From Streptomyces angustmyceticus (lineage in GTDB: Bacteria > Actinomycetota > Actinomycetes > Streptomycetales > Streptomycetaceae), in the NCBI RefSeq assembly GCF_019933235.1, contig NZ_CP082945.1, positions 5,803,501 to 5,867,500 of the forward strand: DNA of 64,000 nt. The letters run 5' to 3'. This document shows positions 17,101-27,353 of the stretch, one piece after another. The notes below the pieces were generated by a model. That model saw only the letters and a list, made by a program, of their open reading frames with translations, did no database searches and was not told where the DNA came from. A program made the translations under genes and the position numbers. How positions within the stretch are numbered: position 1 is the stretch's first letter; every line of letters begins with the position of its first letter.

Positions 17101-17142
17101 CGGGCGCGTGGCGTCGTTGAACAAATCTTTTATGGCGCGTAG
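14119..17142 (+). CDS. glnE: Bifunctional glutamine synthetase adenylyltransferase/deadenylylase
   Basis: 1007 residues, normal length. Two nucleotidyltransferase halves are visible: GMGKCGGRELNYVSDVDVIF from about residue 214 (deadenylylase half) and GMGRFGGRELSYGSDADVLF from about residue 728 (adenylylase half), each followed by DxNLRPEGRNGPLVRT or DADLRPEGRSGPLVRT. The enzyme adds or removes AMP on the regulatory Tyr of GlnA, tuning ammonia assimilation. It follows glnA2 by 28 bp, although GlnA2 lacks the usual target loop; the real target is presumably glnA at the right end of the window. Its stop codon directly abuts a copy of the dispersed hairpin repeat. Confidence 0.96.
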   Translation: MALPAPQGRRSSTFTRLLRHGFTDPSAAGQLLDAPELASVRDDSVLLEALGATADPDLALHGLVRLVEAQEDEEQQTLLSTIVAAKPLRDRLLGVLGASEALADHLVRHPRDWQSLVTYESADLHPTTPEFELALAEGIWGGTNAERPRADALRTAYRRSLLGIAARDVCGTTDVAEAAAELADLATATVRAALEISYEEAPGDAAVCRLAVIGMGKCGGRELNYVSDVDVIFVAEAKEGVDEAKALQAATRLAARMMRLCSDNTVEGTIWPVDANLRPEGRNGPLVRTLSSHLAYYQRWAKTWEFQALLKARPMAGDLQLGQAYVDALAPMVWDVAERENFVADVRQMRRRVVENIPAAQVERELKLGPGGLRDVEFAVQLLQLVHGRSDATLRSATTLDALAALAAGGYVGRQDAAALDAAYRFLRTLEHRIQLFRMRRTHLMPEDEGEQRRLARSLGLRTEPVDTLRKEWRWHAREVRRLHEKLFYRPLLDAVATLEPGETRLSARAAGHRLEALGYADPVAALRHLEALASGVTRKAAIQRTLLPVLLAWFADSADPDAGLLNFRKVSDALGKTPWYLRLLRDEGAAAENLARVLSAGRLAPDLLLRAPEAVALLGASDGLQPRGRAALEQEVLAAVGRADGAEAAVAAARGVRRRELFRTAAADVIGAYGTEFSPADTDHGRSVDAVGSAVSDLNAATLAGALRAAVRQQWGDTLPTRFTVIGMGRFGGRELSYGSDADVLFVHEPREGADEQEAAKAAHAVANEMRRLLELPSSDPPLPIDADLRPEGRSGPLVRTLASYAAYYRRWSLVWESQALLRAEPVAGDAELGQRFIDLIDPLRYPAEGLGDDAVREIRKLKARMEAERLPRGADPTTHAKLGRGGLSDVEWTVQLLQMQHGWEVPGLRTTRTREALAAAHAADLIDTEDAQTLDEAWVLAARVRNAVMVVRGRPGDTFPVDGRELAAVGRYLGYEEGHVGEMIDDYRRVTRRARGVVEQIFYGA

Positions 17143-17337
17143 CCCCTTCGCTGCGCTTTGCTTTCGGCCCACGTTTTCGGCTGTCCCGCCGTGGGGGTTT
17201 GTCGCCGTTTCGCCTGCGGCGGGCGGGGTCCGCTGCGCGGGGCTGTGGGTGCGGTGACGGGCCTGCGGGGCGGGGGTGTGGGACTGCTTCGCTTTACGTC
17301 CCACACCCCCGCCCCTCCGGCCCGTCCCCTCCCGTGA
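17143..17337 (-). repeat. Dispersed hairpin repeat, copy A (reads on minus strand)
   Basis: Hairpin at 17256-17326 with 29-nt arms (one 4-nt internal mismatch) around the 13-nt loop GTAAAGCGAAGCA (minus-strand reading). The tail (17143-17255), with CCGCGCAGCGGA and AAACGTGGGCCGAAAG, matches the tail of copy C. It begins immediately after the glnE stop, so it may also serve as a terminator. Confidence 0.8.
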
Positions 17338-17495
17338 GTGAGTGAAGTGATCGTGAGTGGGGGCGGGCGTCGATCACAGCCAATTCCCCGCGCCACAGCC
17401 ATTTCCCGATGCCCACGGCCCTTTCCCTACGTCGTCCACAACGCGCACCGGACCACCCAGATCCACCCCCACCGGCCTTCTTCCCACCCCCCAAC
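17338..17495. other. Spacer between two head-to-head repeat copies
   Basis: No gene seen. Pro/Arg-rich open frames here are composition artefacts. The ends carry the CGGGAGGGGAC head sequence of the flanking repeats. Confidence 0.4.
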
Positions 17496-17731
17496 GGGAG
17501 GGGACGGGCCGGAGCGGGTGGGTGTCCGGACGTAAAGCGAAGCAGTCCGGACACCCACCCGCGGAGGCCCGGCACCGGCACCCGAAACGCCCCGCGCAGC
17601 GGACCCGGCCCGCCGCTGGGGGTACCTCCCACGCCCTTTAGGCAGTGGGGGAGCAACGCCGGGCGCACCCGCGCAGCGGGGCGAAACACGGCGAGCAACA
17701 ACCACGGCGGGAAAGCCAAAAACGTGGGATC
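17496..17731 (+). repeat. Dispersed hairpin repeat, copy B
   Basis: Hairpin at 17506-17570: 26-nt arms (GGGTGTCCGGAC / GTCCGGACACCC core, one 4-nt mismatch) around the loop GTAAAGCGAAGCA. The tail from 17571 includes GCGCAGCGGACCC, AACGCCGGGCGCACC and CCAAAAACGTGGG, shared with copy C, and an inserted GGGGGTACCTCCCA segment. The tail ends at the stop codon of the PAP2 gene. Confidence 0.8.
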
Positions 17732-18554
17732 AGGCTCGCGCCAGCCGATGCGGCGCGGCGCCGAACCACACGCTCGCCACCCCCACCCCGAAGGACAGGC
17801 ACAGCACGCCCCCGATCGCGTCGAGCCAGAAGTGGTTGGCGGTGGAGACGATGACCAGGAGGGTCGTCGCGGGGTAGAGCAGGCCGAGTGCCTTGACCCA
17901 CCGGCGTCGCGCGAGGAGCGCGATCGTGAGGCCGCACCACAGGGACCAGCCGATGTGCATGGACGGCATCGCGGCGTACTGGTTGGACATCGAGGCGAGG
18001 TTGCCGGAGGCGATGGAGCCCCAGGTGCCGTGGTCGACGAGGGTGTCGACGAAGCCGCCGCCGGTCATCAGCCGGGGCGGGGCCAGGGGGTAGAGGTAGT
18101 AGCCGATGAGGGCGACGCCGGTGGTGGCGAAGAGCGCCGTGCGGGCGGCGGTGTAGCGGCCGGGGTGCCAGCGGTAGAGCCAGACCAGTACGCCGATCGT
18201 GACGATGAAGTGCAGGGTGGCGTAGTAGTAGTTCATCGTGACGATCAGCCATGTCACGGAGTCCACCGCGTGGTTGACGGTCCGCTCGACGGCGATGCCG
18301 AGCGAGTGCTCGGCCTGCCAGATCCAGTCGGCGTTCCGCAGGGCCTGGGCCTTCTGTTCGGGCACGGCGTTGCGGATCAGCGAGTACGTCCAGTAGCTGA
18401 CGGCGATCAGCAGGACCTCGAACCAGAGGCGGGGGGTGCGGGGAGCGCGCAGGCGGGCCATCCGCCGTGGGACCACGGGGTGGTCCGCGCGTTCCCCCTT
18501 GGGTGGCGGGGTGGTCGGCGGGCCGTCCAACGTCCTCGTTTTCGCATCACCCAT
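17730..18554 (-). CDS. PAP2-superfamily membrane phosphatase / inositol-phosphoceramide-synthase-like
   Basis: 274 residues with about six membrane segments after a polar N terminus. Active-site blocks: YPLAPPR (motif 1 region), AAMPSMHIGWS (SxxH core) and ANHFWLDAIGG (final His/Asp). The order and the NYYYATLHF segment match the PAP2_3 group, which transfers or removes phosphate from lipids at the outer face of the membrane. Substrate (phosphatidate, lipid headgroup or polyprenyl phosphate) not determinable. A 15-bp palindrome (18556-18570) directly precedes the start. The C-terminal codons run into repeat copy B. Confidence 0.85.
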   Translation of the reverse strand: MGDAKTRTLDGPPTTPPPKGERADHPVVPRRMARLRAPRTPRLWFEVLLIAVSYWTYSLIRNAVPEQKAQALRNADWIWQAEHSLGIAVERTVNHAVDSVTWLIVTMNYYYATLHFIVTIGVLVWLYRWHPGRYTAARTALFATTGVALIGYYLYPLAPPRLMTGGGFVDTLVDHGTWGSIASGNLASMSNQYAAMPSMHIGWSLWCGLTIALLARRRWVKALGLLYPATTLLVIVSTANHFWLDAIGGVLCLSFGVGVASVWFGAAPHRLARA

Positions 18555-18555
18555 A

Positions 18556-18570
18556 GGCAGACAGTCTGCC
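18556..18570. promoter_or_regulatory. Palindrome at the 5' end of the PAP2 gene
   Basis: GGCAGAC, one base, GTCTGCC, ending one base from the start codon. It could be a repressor operator or an RNA hairpin over the ribosome site. No regulator gene is adjacent to assign. Confidence 0.35.
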
Positions 18571-18673
18571 AGAAAGGGGCGTACCGGCGATCATCCTTCG
18601 GTCGGGTATTCGACGCCGCAAATCGGTCTCGCGGGGGATGCCCGAACCCCGTACTTCTGGGGGAGGGCGGGGG

Positions 18674-19723
18674 TCAGGGGGTCCGCAGCGGCTTCGGGAT
18701 CCGGGCCGGCTTGGGGGCCGAGGCGGTCGAGCCGCGCACCACCAGCTCGGGGTGGAAGACGAACTCGCTGTGCGGGGCGGGGGTGCCGCCGATCTCCTCC
18801 AGCAGCGCGCGCACGGCGGCCTGCCCCATGGCCGTGACGGGCTGCCGGATGGTGGTCAGCGGCGGGTCGGTGAAGGCGATGAGCGGGGAGTCGTCGAAGC
18901 CGACCACGGAGAGGTCGCGGGGGACGTCGAGTCCGCGCTGCCGGGCCGCGCGGATCGCGCCGAGCGCCATCATGTCGCTGGCGCAGACGATGGCCGTGGC
19001 GCCCCGCTCGATGAGCGCGCTCGCCGCGGCCTGGCCGCCCTCCAGGGTGTAGAGGGAGTGCTGGATGAACGGCTCCGCCTCGGTGGGGCCGGTCTGCAGC
19101 CGTTCCCGCATGGCGCGTACGAAGCCCTCGATCTTGCGCTGTACGGGCACGAAGCGCTTGGGGCCGAGGGCCAGCCCGATCCGCCGGTGGCCGAGGGCGC
19201 CGAGGTGGGTGACCGCGAGGTCCACCGCGGCGCGGTCGTCGGGGGAGACGAACGGCGCCTGGACCTTGTCGGAGAAGCCGTTGATGAGGACGAACGGTAC
19301 GCCCTGGCCGCGCAGCTGCTCGTAGCGCTGCATGTCGGCGGAGGTGTCGGCGTGCAGTCCGGAGACGAAGATGATGCCGGCCACCCCGCGGTCGACCAGC
19401 ATCTCGGTCAGTTCGTCCTCGGTGGAGCCGCCCGGCGTCTGGGTCGCCAGGACGGGCGTGTAGCCCTGGCGGGTCAGCGCCTGCCCGATGACCTGCGCGA
19501 ACGCCGGGAAGATCGGGTTGTCCAGCTCCGGGGTGATCAGCCCGACCAGCCCGGCGCTGCGCTGCCGCAGCCGCACCGGGCGCTCGTAGCCCAGCACGTC
19601 GAGGGCGGCGAGCACGGACTGGCGGGTGGTGGCGGAGACGCCGGGCTTACCGTTGAGAACCCGGCTGACGGTGGCCTCGCTGACACCCGCCTGTGCTGCG
19701 ATATCGGAGAGCCGGGCGGTCAT
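18674..19723 (-). CDS. malR: LacI-family repressor, MalR copy 1
   Basis: 349 residues. N-terminal LacI HTH: LSDIAAQAGVSEATVSRVLN (about residues 5-24), hinge helix region and periplasmic-binding-like sugar domain, ending VVRGSTASAPKPARIP. Located 24 bp downstream of the GH13 glucosidase on the same strand, in the cluster with malEFG, so it should be the maltose-responsive repressor. A second, closely similar LacI gene (26288) has the same relation to the second glucosidase. Which of the two controls the CTTGC-type sites upstream of malE is not resolvable by reading. Confidence 0.88.
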   Translation of the reverse strand: MTARLSDIAAQAGVSEATVSRVLNGKPGVSATTRQSVLAALDVLGYERPVRLRQRSAGLVGLITPELDNPIFPAFAQVIGQALTRQGYTPVLATQTPGGSTEDELTEMLVDRGVAGIIFVSGLHADTSADMQRYEQLRGQGVPFVLINGFSDKVQAPFVSPDDRAAVDLAVTHLGALGHRRIGLALGPKRFVPVQRKIEGFVRAMRERLQTGPTEAEPFIQHSLYTLEGGQAAASALIERGATAIVCASDMMALGAIRAARQRGLDVPRDLSVVGFDDSPLIAFTDPPLTTIRQPVTAMGQAAVRALLEEIGGTPAPHSEFVFHPELVVRGSTASAPKPARIPKPLRTP

Positions 19724-19747
19724 GGGTGGGACTGTACCGGTCTGCTG

Positions 19748-21421
19748 TCAGATTGCCCACCAGGTACAGCTGTCACCGGGGAGCCGTGCGGTGCCGTCCT
19801 GGACGGTCACCGGGGCGCTGGACAGCAGCGGTGTCCCGGGCGCGGGCAGTTCGACGTCGTGCCCCAGGGTGTTGACGGTGCACAGCACCCCGGGGCGGGT
19901 GAAGGCGAGCACCCCGTCGGGGGCGGGCGCCCAGCTCATCGGGCCGTCGCCCAGTCCCGGCAGCCGGCGCCGCAGCTCCAGGGCGGCGCGGTAGAGCTCC
20001 AGGGTGGAGGCGGGGTCGCCGGTCTGGGCCGCGACGGTGAGGGGTGCCCAGCCGGCGGGCTGCGGCAGCCAGCTGCCGCCGGGCCCGAAGCCGTACGGCG
20101 GTGCCTCGCCGGACCAGGGGAGCGGCACCCGGCAGCCGTCGCGGAAGCCGTCCTGGCCGCCGGCGGCGGCGACGCCGTCGGGGGCGGACTCGGTGTCGGT
20201 GCCGGGGCCCGCCGCGCCGGTCGCCCGGCCGCCGCGGAAGAACGCCGGGTCCTGGCGGACCTCGTCGGGCAGGTCGGTGACCTCGGGCAGGCCCAGTTCC
20301 TCGCCCTGGTAGAGGTAGGCGGAGCCGGGCAGCGCCAGCATCAGCAGGCTGGCGGCGCGGGCGCGGGCGAGGCTGCCGCCGAGGCGGGTGGTGTGGCGGA
20401 CCACGTCGTGGTTGGACAGCACCCAGGTGGTGGGCGCGCCGACGGAGGCGGTGGCGGCGAGCGAGGCGTCGATCACCGTGCGCAGGGCGTCGGCCTGCCA
20501 CGGGGCGTTGAGGAACTGGAAGTTGAAGGCTTGGTGGAGTTCGTCGGGGCGCACGTAGAGGGCGAGGCGCTCGGGGGTGGGGGCCCATGCCTCGGCGACG
20601 CCGATGACCTGCCGGCCGCTGCCGTCGCCGTAGCCGTCCAGCAGCCGGCGCCAGGCGCGGTGGATGGCGTGCACGCCGTCCTGGTCGAAGAACGGCAGCA
20701 CCTGGGAGCCGATCAGCTGGGCCTGGGCGCCGTGGCCGATGTCCGGCAGGCCGGGCGCCTTGATCATGCCGTGCGCGACGTCGACGCGGAAGCCGTCCAC
20801 CCCGAGGTCGAGCCAGAAGCGCAGGATGGCCTCGAATTCGGCGTGCACCTCCGGGTTCTCCCAGTTCAGGTCGGGCTGCTGGGGGGCGAAGAGGTGGAGG
20901 TACCAGTCGCCGCGGTCGGTGCGGGTCCAGGCCGGGCCGCCGAAGACCGACTCCCAGTCGTTGGGCGGGAGTTCGCCGTGCTCGCCCTTGCCGGGGCGGA
21001 AGAGGTAGCGCTGCCGGGCGAGTTCGGGGTCGGTGAACCACGGGTGCCGGTCGGAGGTGTGGTTGGGGACGATGTCGACGATCACCCGCAGGCCCAGGTC
21101 ATGGGCGGCGCGGAGCAGCTCGTCGGCGTCCTGGAGGGTGCCGAAGAGCGGGTCGACGGCGCGGTAGTCGGCGACGTCGTAGCCGCCGTCGGCCTGCGGC
21201 GAGGCGTAGAACGGGGTGAGCCAGACGGCGTCCACGCCCAGGTCCTTGAGATGGGGCAGCCGTTCGCGGACGCCGCGCAGGTCGCCGATGCCGTCGCCGT
21301 CGCTGTCGGCGAAGGAGCGGACGTACACCTGGTAGATGACGGCGTCGCGCCACCATGCGGGACCTCGGCCCGCTCCGGGGGCCCGGGGGGCGGGGCTGGG
21401 GGAAGTGAGCTCCTGGGTCAT
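19748..21421 (-). CDS. aglA: GH13 alpha-glucosidase (AglA-like), copy 1
   Basis: 557 residues, cytosolic (no signal peptide). GH13 regions: DVADYRAVDPLFGT, GFRVDVAHG (nucleophile Asp), IGVAEAW (acid/base Glu) and LSNHDVVRH (third Asp). Hydrolyses maltose or short maltodextrins imported by MalEFG. It contains a longer insert than copy 2 after the PEVTDLPDEVRQDP block (a Gly/Ala-rich stretch with TGAAGPGTDTE). Divergently transcribed from malE and followed by malR copy 1. A segment of almost 40 residues ending at EVRQDP is identical to copy 2, indicating recent duplication or gene conversion. Confidence 0.92.
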   Translation of the reverse strand: MTQELTSPSPAPRAPGAGRGPAWWRDAVIYQVYVRSFADSDGDGIGDLRGVRERLPHLKDLGVDAVWLTPFYASPQADGGYDVADYRAVDPLFGTLQDADELLRAAHDLGLRVIVDIVPNHTSDRHPWFTDPELARQRYLFRPGKGEHGELPPNDWESVFGGPAWTRTDRGDWYLHLFAPQQPDLNWENPEVHAEFEAILRFWLDLGVDGFRVDVAHGMIKAPGLPDIGHGAQAQLIGSQVLPFFDQDGVHAIHRAWRRLLDGYGDGSGRQVIGVAEAWAPTPERLALYVRPDELHQAFNFQFLNAPWQADALRTVIDASLAATASVGAPTTWVLSNHDVVRHTTRLGGSLARARAASLLMLALPGSAYLYQGEELGLPEVTDLPDEVRQDPAFFRGGRATGAAGPGTDTESAPDGVAAAGGQDGFRDGCRVPLPWSGEAPPYGFGPGGSWLPQPAGWAPLTVAAQTGDPASTLELYRAALELRRRLPGLGDGPMSWAPAPDGVLAFTRPGVLCTVNTLGHDVELPAPGTPLLSSAPVTVQDGTARLPGDSCTWWAI

Positions 21422-21532
21422 CTGCCGTCCCTGTCGAGGTCAAGAGGCGTCGGTGCCTTCACCGGATAAACGCTCGACGGGGCGCGGGGTGACGGTGCCG
21501 GGAGCGCCCCGAGGGTCCCGTTCCAGCCAACT

Positions 21533-21575
21533 CGTTGCAGTTCGTTCCCGTAGTCTTGCAGAAATTTACCGCAAG
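21533..21575. promoter_or_regulatory. MalR operator region between aglA copy 1 and malE
   Basis: CGTTGCAG at 21533-21540 and CTTGCAG at 21555-21561, with the inverted half CCGCAAG at 21569-21575. The repeated CTTGCA-type half-sites match what is known for Streptomyces MalR sites and sit between the divergent genes, upstream of both starts. Confidence 0.65.
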
Positions 21576-21645
21576 GTCTTTCGGTTTGTTTTCCGCGCTG
21601 TTACGTTCCTGACCGCCATCTGAGGCATTTCCCTAAGGAGTTCAC

Positions 21646-22932
21646 ATGCGGCGTGGCATACGGGGCGCAACGGCCACCGCGCTGGTAGCGGGCCTGGCAC
21701 TGGCGGCGACGGCGTGCGGCGGAGGTGACGGCGGCAGCGGTGCCGACAGCGGGGGCGAACTGTCCGGAACCGTTACCTTCTGGGACACCTCCAACGACGC
21801 CGAGAAGGCGACGTACCGCAAACTTGCCGAAGGTTTCCAGAAGGAGCACCCGAAGGTCCACGTCACATATGTGAACGTGCCGTTCGGCGACGCCAACGCC
21901 AAGTTCAAGAACGCCGCGGGCGGCAACTCCGGCGCCCCCGACGTGATGCGCACCGAGGTCGCCTGGGTCGCCGACTTCGCCAACCTCGGCTACCTCGCGC
22001 CCCTCGACGGCACCCCCGCCCTCGACAAGGCCGACGACTACCTCCCGCAGGCCGTCGGCTCCACGAAGTTCAAGGGCAAGACCTACGCCGCACCCCAGGT
22101 CATCGACACCCTCGGCCTCTTCTACAACAAGAAGCTCCTCAAGGACGCCGGCGTCGGGGTGCCCAGGACCTTCGACGAACTCGCCAAGAGCGCCAAGAAG
22201 ATCAAGTCCAAGACCGGCGCCACCGCTCTCTACCTGCGCGGCGACGACCCCTACTGGTTCCTGCCCTACCTCTACGGCGAGGGCGGCGACCTGGTCAACG
22301 CCCGCGACAAGGTCGTGGAGATCGACGACGGCGCCGGCGTCAAGGCGTTCAAGACGATCAAGAGCCTGGTCGACTCCAAGGCCGCGGTCACCGACGCCAC
22401 CGACGGCCAGGAGAACCAGCTCAAGGCCCTCAAGGACGGCACCGTCGCGATGGCCGTCGACGGCCCCTGGGACATCGAGGGCGCCCGCGCCGGCAAGGCC
22501 TTCAAGTCCCCTGCCAACAAGGAGAACCTCGGCGTCGCCCCCGTGCCCGCCGGCAGCACCGCCCAGGGCTCCCCGCAGGGCGGCTGGAACCTCTCCGTCT
22601 ACGCCGGCAGCAAGAACCTGCGCGCCTCCTACGCCTTCGTCAAGTACATGAGCTCGGCGAAGGTCCAGCAGCAGACCACCGAGAAGCTCAGCCTGCTGCC
22701 CACCCGCAGGTCCGTGTACGACGTGCCGGCCGTCAAGAACAACGAGATGGTCAGGTTCTTCAAGCCCGCCGTCGACGGCGCCGTCCAGCGCCCCTGGATC
22801 GCCGAGGGCAACTCCCTCTTCGAGCCGGTCAAGGTCCAGATGAACAAGGTGCTCACCGGCTCCGCCACGCCCGAGCAGGCCGCCAAGGCGGCCGGCGACG
22901 CCTACCGGAAGCTGCTCAAGGACTACAAGTGA
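21646..22932 (+). CDS. malE: Maltose/maltodextrin-binding lipoprotein
   Basis: 428 residues. Signal peptide with lipobox ALAATACGG (Cys24), so it is anchored to the outer face of the membrane. The mature part is an extracellular solute-binding protein family 1 fold: GTVTFWDTSNDAEK, LDTLGLFYNKKLL-type segment, DGPWDIEGA, and LPTRRSVY near the C terminus. AAGGAG precedes the start. It delivers maltodextrins to MalFG. First gene of a tight + strand operon; the malF start overlaps its stop (GTGA). Confidence 0.94.
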   Translation: MRRGIRGATATALVAGLALAATACGGGDGGSGADSGGELSGTVTFWDTSNDAEKATYRKLAEGFQKEHPKVHVTYVNVPFGDANAKFKNAAGGNSGAPDVMRTEVAWVADFANLGYLAPLDGTPALDKADDYLPQAVGSTKFKGKTYAAPQVIDTLGLFYNKKLLKDAGVGVPRTFDELAKSAKKIKSKTGATALYLRGDDPYWFLPYLYGEGGDLVNARDKVVEIDDGAGVKAFKTIKSLVDSKAAVTDATDGQENQLKALKDGTVAMAVDGPWDIEGARAGKAFKSPANKENLGVAPVPAGSTAQGSPQGGWNLSVYAGSKNLRASYAFVKYMSSAKVQQQTTEKLSLLPTRRSVYDVPAVKNNEMVRFFKPAVDGAVQRPWIAEGNSLFEPVKVQMNKVLTGSATPEQAAKAAGDAYRKLLKDYK

Positions 22933-23864
22933 CCCTCGCTGTACGGGTGCGCCGGGCACTGGGCACCCACTGGTACGCATGGACGATGGTCGCCCCGGTG
23001 GTACTCGTCATCGGGGTGATCATCGGCTATCCGCTGGTGCGCGGCCTGTTCCTCTCGCTCACCGACGCCAACGAGGCCAACGTCGAGCGGAACATCGGCG
23101 TCAACCACCTCCCCGCCACCTACAAGTTCACCGGCCTGGACAACTACAAGGCCGTGCTGGGCGACGGCGTCTTCTGGGACCGCCTGGGCTGGACCGTCGT
23201 CTGGACCGTCGGCTGCGTCTCGCTGACCTTCCTGATCGGCCTCGCCCTCGCCAACATGCTCAACCGCACGCTGCGCGGCCGCACCGTCTACCGCCTGGCG
23301 CTGATCCTGCCCTGGGCCATCCCCGCCTTCATCTCGGTCTTCACCTGGCGGATGCTCTACAACGAGAAGAACGGCATCCTCAACAAGCTGCTGGCCGGCG
23401 GCGGCATCGACGCCGTGCCCTGGCTCAACGACCCGACCTGGGCCAAGCTCTCGGTCATCGCCGTCAACGTCTGGCTGGGCGTGCCCTTCATGCTCGTCGC
23501 GCTGCTCGGCGGCCTGCAGTCCATACCCGGCGAGCTCTACGAGGCCGCCGAGATGGACGGCGCGGGCCCCTGGCAGCGGTTCCGGAACATCACCGTCCCC
23601 GGCCTGCGGGCCGTCAGCAGCACGGTGATCCTGCTCTCCACCATCTGGACCTTCAACATGTTCCCGGTGATCTTCCTGCTGACCCGGGGCGGCCCCGGCG
23701 ACGCCACCGAGATCCTGGTGACCTACGCCTACCGGCTCTCCTTCATCGACAGCCCCCGCAACTTCTCCGAGTCCGCGGCCTGGGGCGTCCTGATCCTGCT
23801 CCTGCTCTCGGTCGTCGCGGTCGTCTACCGGCGGGCGCTGCGCAAGCAGGGAGAGGTGTGGTGA
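22929..23864 (+). CDS. malF: Maltodextrin ABC transporter permease MalF
   Basis: 311 residues, six to seven membrane helices. The EAA loop that contacts the ATPase reads YEAAEMDGAGPWQRFRNITV (about residues 205-224). GTG start at 22929 overlaps the malE stop. Forms the membrane channel with MalG. No ATPase gene is present in this operon; Streptomyces sugar importers of this type commonly share the ATPase MsiK encoded elsewhere, so that is the probable energiser (inference). Confidence 0.94.
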   Translation: MTLAVRVRRALGTHWYAWTMVAPVVLVIGVIIGYPLVRGLFLSLTDANEANVERNIGVNHLPATYKFTGLDNYKAVLGDGVFWDRLGWTVVWTVGCVSLTFLIGLALANMLNRTLRGRTVYRLALILPWAIPAFISVFTWRMLYNEKNGILNKLLAGGGIDAVPWLNDPTWAKLSVIAVNVWLGVPFMLVALLGGLQSIPGELYEAAEMDGAGPWQRFRNITVPGLRAVSSTVILLSTIWTFNMFPVIFLLTRGGPGDATEILVTYAYRLSFIDSPRNFSESAAWGVLILLLLSVVAVVYRRALRKQGEVW

Positions 23865-24703
23865 CCATGACCCGCAAGCGCCACCAGCGCTCCCGCCCGG
23901 CCTCGGTCGCCCTGCACGCGGCCCTGCTCGTCGCCGCCGCGGTGGCCGTCTTCCCGCCGCTCTGGCTGCTGGTGACCTCCTTCAAACCGAGGAACGACGC
24001 CTTCTCCACCAGCCTCGTCACCCACTTCACCCTCGCCAACTACACCCACGTCATCGCCGACACCGAGTTCCTGACCTGGTTCCAGAACTCCGTGATCATC
24101 GTCGGGCTGACCACCGTCCTCGGTGTCTTCATCGCCGCCACCACCGGCTACGCCGTCAGCCGCTTCCGCTTCCCCGGGATGCGCCCGCTGATGTGGCTGC
24201 TGCTGATCACCCAGATGTTCCCGGTCGCGGTGCTGATCGTGCCGCTGTACAACCTGCTGGCGAGCCTGGGCCTGCTCAACCAGCCGGCCGGCCTGGTCGT
24301 CACCTACCTGACCATCGCCGTCCCCTTCTGCGCCTGGATGATGAAGGGCTTCTTCGACACCATCCCGGTGGAGATCGACGAGTCCGGCCGGGTCGACGGC
24401 CTCAACCCCTTCGGCACCTTCTGGCGCCTGGTCCTCCCGCTCGCCCGACCGGGCCTGGCCGTCACCGGCTTCTACACCTTCGTCACCGCCTGGGCCGAGG
24501 TCGCCTACGCCTCCGCCTTCATGACCGGCGAGGAGAACCTCACCCTCGCCGGCGGCCTGCAGACCTTCGTCAACCAGTACACCAACGACTGGGGTTCGAT
24601 GACCGCCGCCGCCGTGATCATCGCCGTGCCGGCCGCGCTCGTCTTCGCCTTCGCCCAGCGCCACCTCGTCGCCGGACTGACCGCCGGCACCACCAAGGGA
24701 TGA
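23861..24703 (+). CDS. malG: Maltodextrin ABC transporter permease MalG
   Basis: 280 residues, six helices; EAA loop IDESGRVDGLNPFGTFWRLV near residue 190. GTG 23861 overlaps the malF stop (GTGA), the same junction type as malE/malF; an ATG two codons later (23867) is an alternative start. Partner of MalF. The stop is followed after one base by the aglA copy 2 start, so uptake and hydrolysis are co-expressed. Confidence 0.94.
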   Translation: MTMTRKRHQRSRPASVALHAALLVAAAVAVFPPLWLLVTSFKPRNDAFSTSLVTHFTLANYTHVIADTEFLTWFQNSVIIVGLTTVLGVFIAATTGYAVSRFRFPGMRPLMWLLLITQMFPVAVLIVPLYNLLASLGLLNQPAGLVVTYLTIAVPFCAWMMKGFFDTIPVEIDESGRVDGLNPFGTFWRLVLPLARPGLAVTGFYTFVTAWAEVAYASAFMTGEENLTLAGGLQTFVNQYTNDWGSMTAAAVIIAVPAALVFAFAQRHLVAGLTAGTTKG

Positions 24704-24704
24704 C

Positions 24705-26287
<1,583 letters not shown>

Positions 26288-26291
<4 letters not shown>

Positions 26292-27343
26292 CCCTGCCGG
26301 ACCCCCATGCCACCCCCCGGCTGTCCGACATCGCCGCCCAGGCGCAGGTCAGCGAGGCGACCGTCAGCCGGGTCCTGAACGGCAGGGCGGGCGTGGCGGC
26401 GAGCACCCGGCAGCGGGTGCTCGCCGCGCTCGACGTCCTCGGCTACGAGCGACCGGTACGGCTGCGGCGGCGCAGCGCCGGGCTCGTCGGCCTGGTCATC
26501 CCCGAACTCACCAACCCGATCTTCCCGGCCTTCGCCCAGATCATCGAACAGGCGCTGGCCGGCCACGGCTACACCCCGGTGCTGTGCACCCAGATGCCGG
26601 GCGGGACCACCGAGGACGAACTCGTCGAGCAGTTGGAGGAGCGCGACGTCACCGGCATCGTCTTCCTGTCCGGCCTGCACGCGGACACCGGCGCCGACCC
26701 GTCCCGCTACGCCCGCCTGGCGGCCCGGGGCGTCCCGTACGTCCTCGTCAACGGCTGCAACGAGCGCATCGACGCGCCGTTCGTCTCGCCCGACGACCGG
26801 GCGGCGGCCCGGATGGCCGTGCGCCACCTGGCCGAGCTGGGACACGAGCGGATCGGGCTGGCCGTCGGCCCGGCCCGCTATGTGCCCTCCCGCCGCAAGG
26901 CGGAGGGCTTCGTGGCGGCGCTGGGGGAGTCGTTCGGCCTGTCGAGGGGGCAGGCCGAACGGCGCGTCCGGCACACCCTGTTCAGCGTCGAGGGCGGGCA
27001 CGCGGCGGCCGCCACCCTGCTCGACGACGGCTGCACCGGTGTCGTCTGCGGCAGCGACCTGATGGCGCTCGGCGTGGTCCGCGCGGCCCGCCAGCGCGGC
27101 CTGGCCGTCCCCGCGGACCTCTCGGTCGTCGGCTTCGACGACTCCCAGCTCATCGCCTTCACCGACCCCCCGCTGACCACCGTCCGCCAGCCGGTCCAGG
27201 CCATGGCGACGGCAGCGGTCGGCGCCCTGATCGAGGAGATCCACGAACGCGCCGCGGGCCGCCGGGAGCCGCCCCGCCGCACCGAGTTCGTCTTCCAGCC
27301 GGAACTGGTCGTACGGGGGTCGACGGGGGCGGTGCGGACCTGA
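26288..27343 (+). CDS. malR: LacI-family repressor, MalR copy 2
   Basis: 351 residues. HTH: LSDIAAQAQVSEATVSRVLN; sugar-binding core with VVGFDDSQLIAFTDPPLTTV, the LacI dimer/ligand signature. GTG start at 26288 overlaps the stop of aglA copy 2, so it is the last gene of malEFG-aglA-malR. Paralogue of the 18674 protein. Two MalR-like proteins bracketing one transporter is unusual, since the S. coelicolor cluster I remember has a single malR. Confidence 0.88.
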
Positions 27344-27353
27344 CCGCGGCCGC

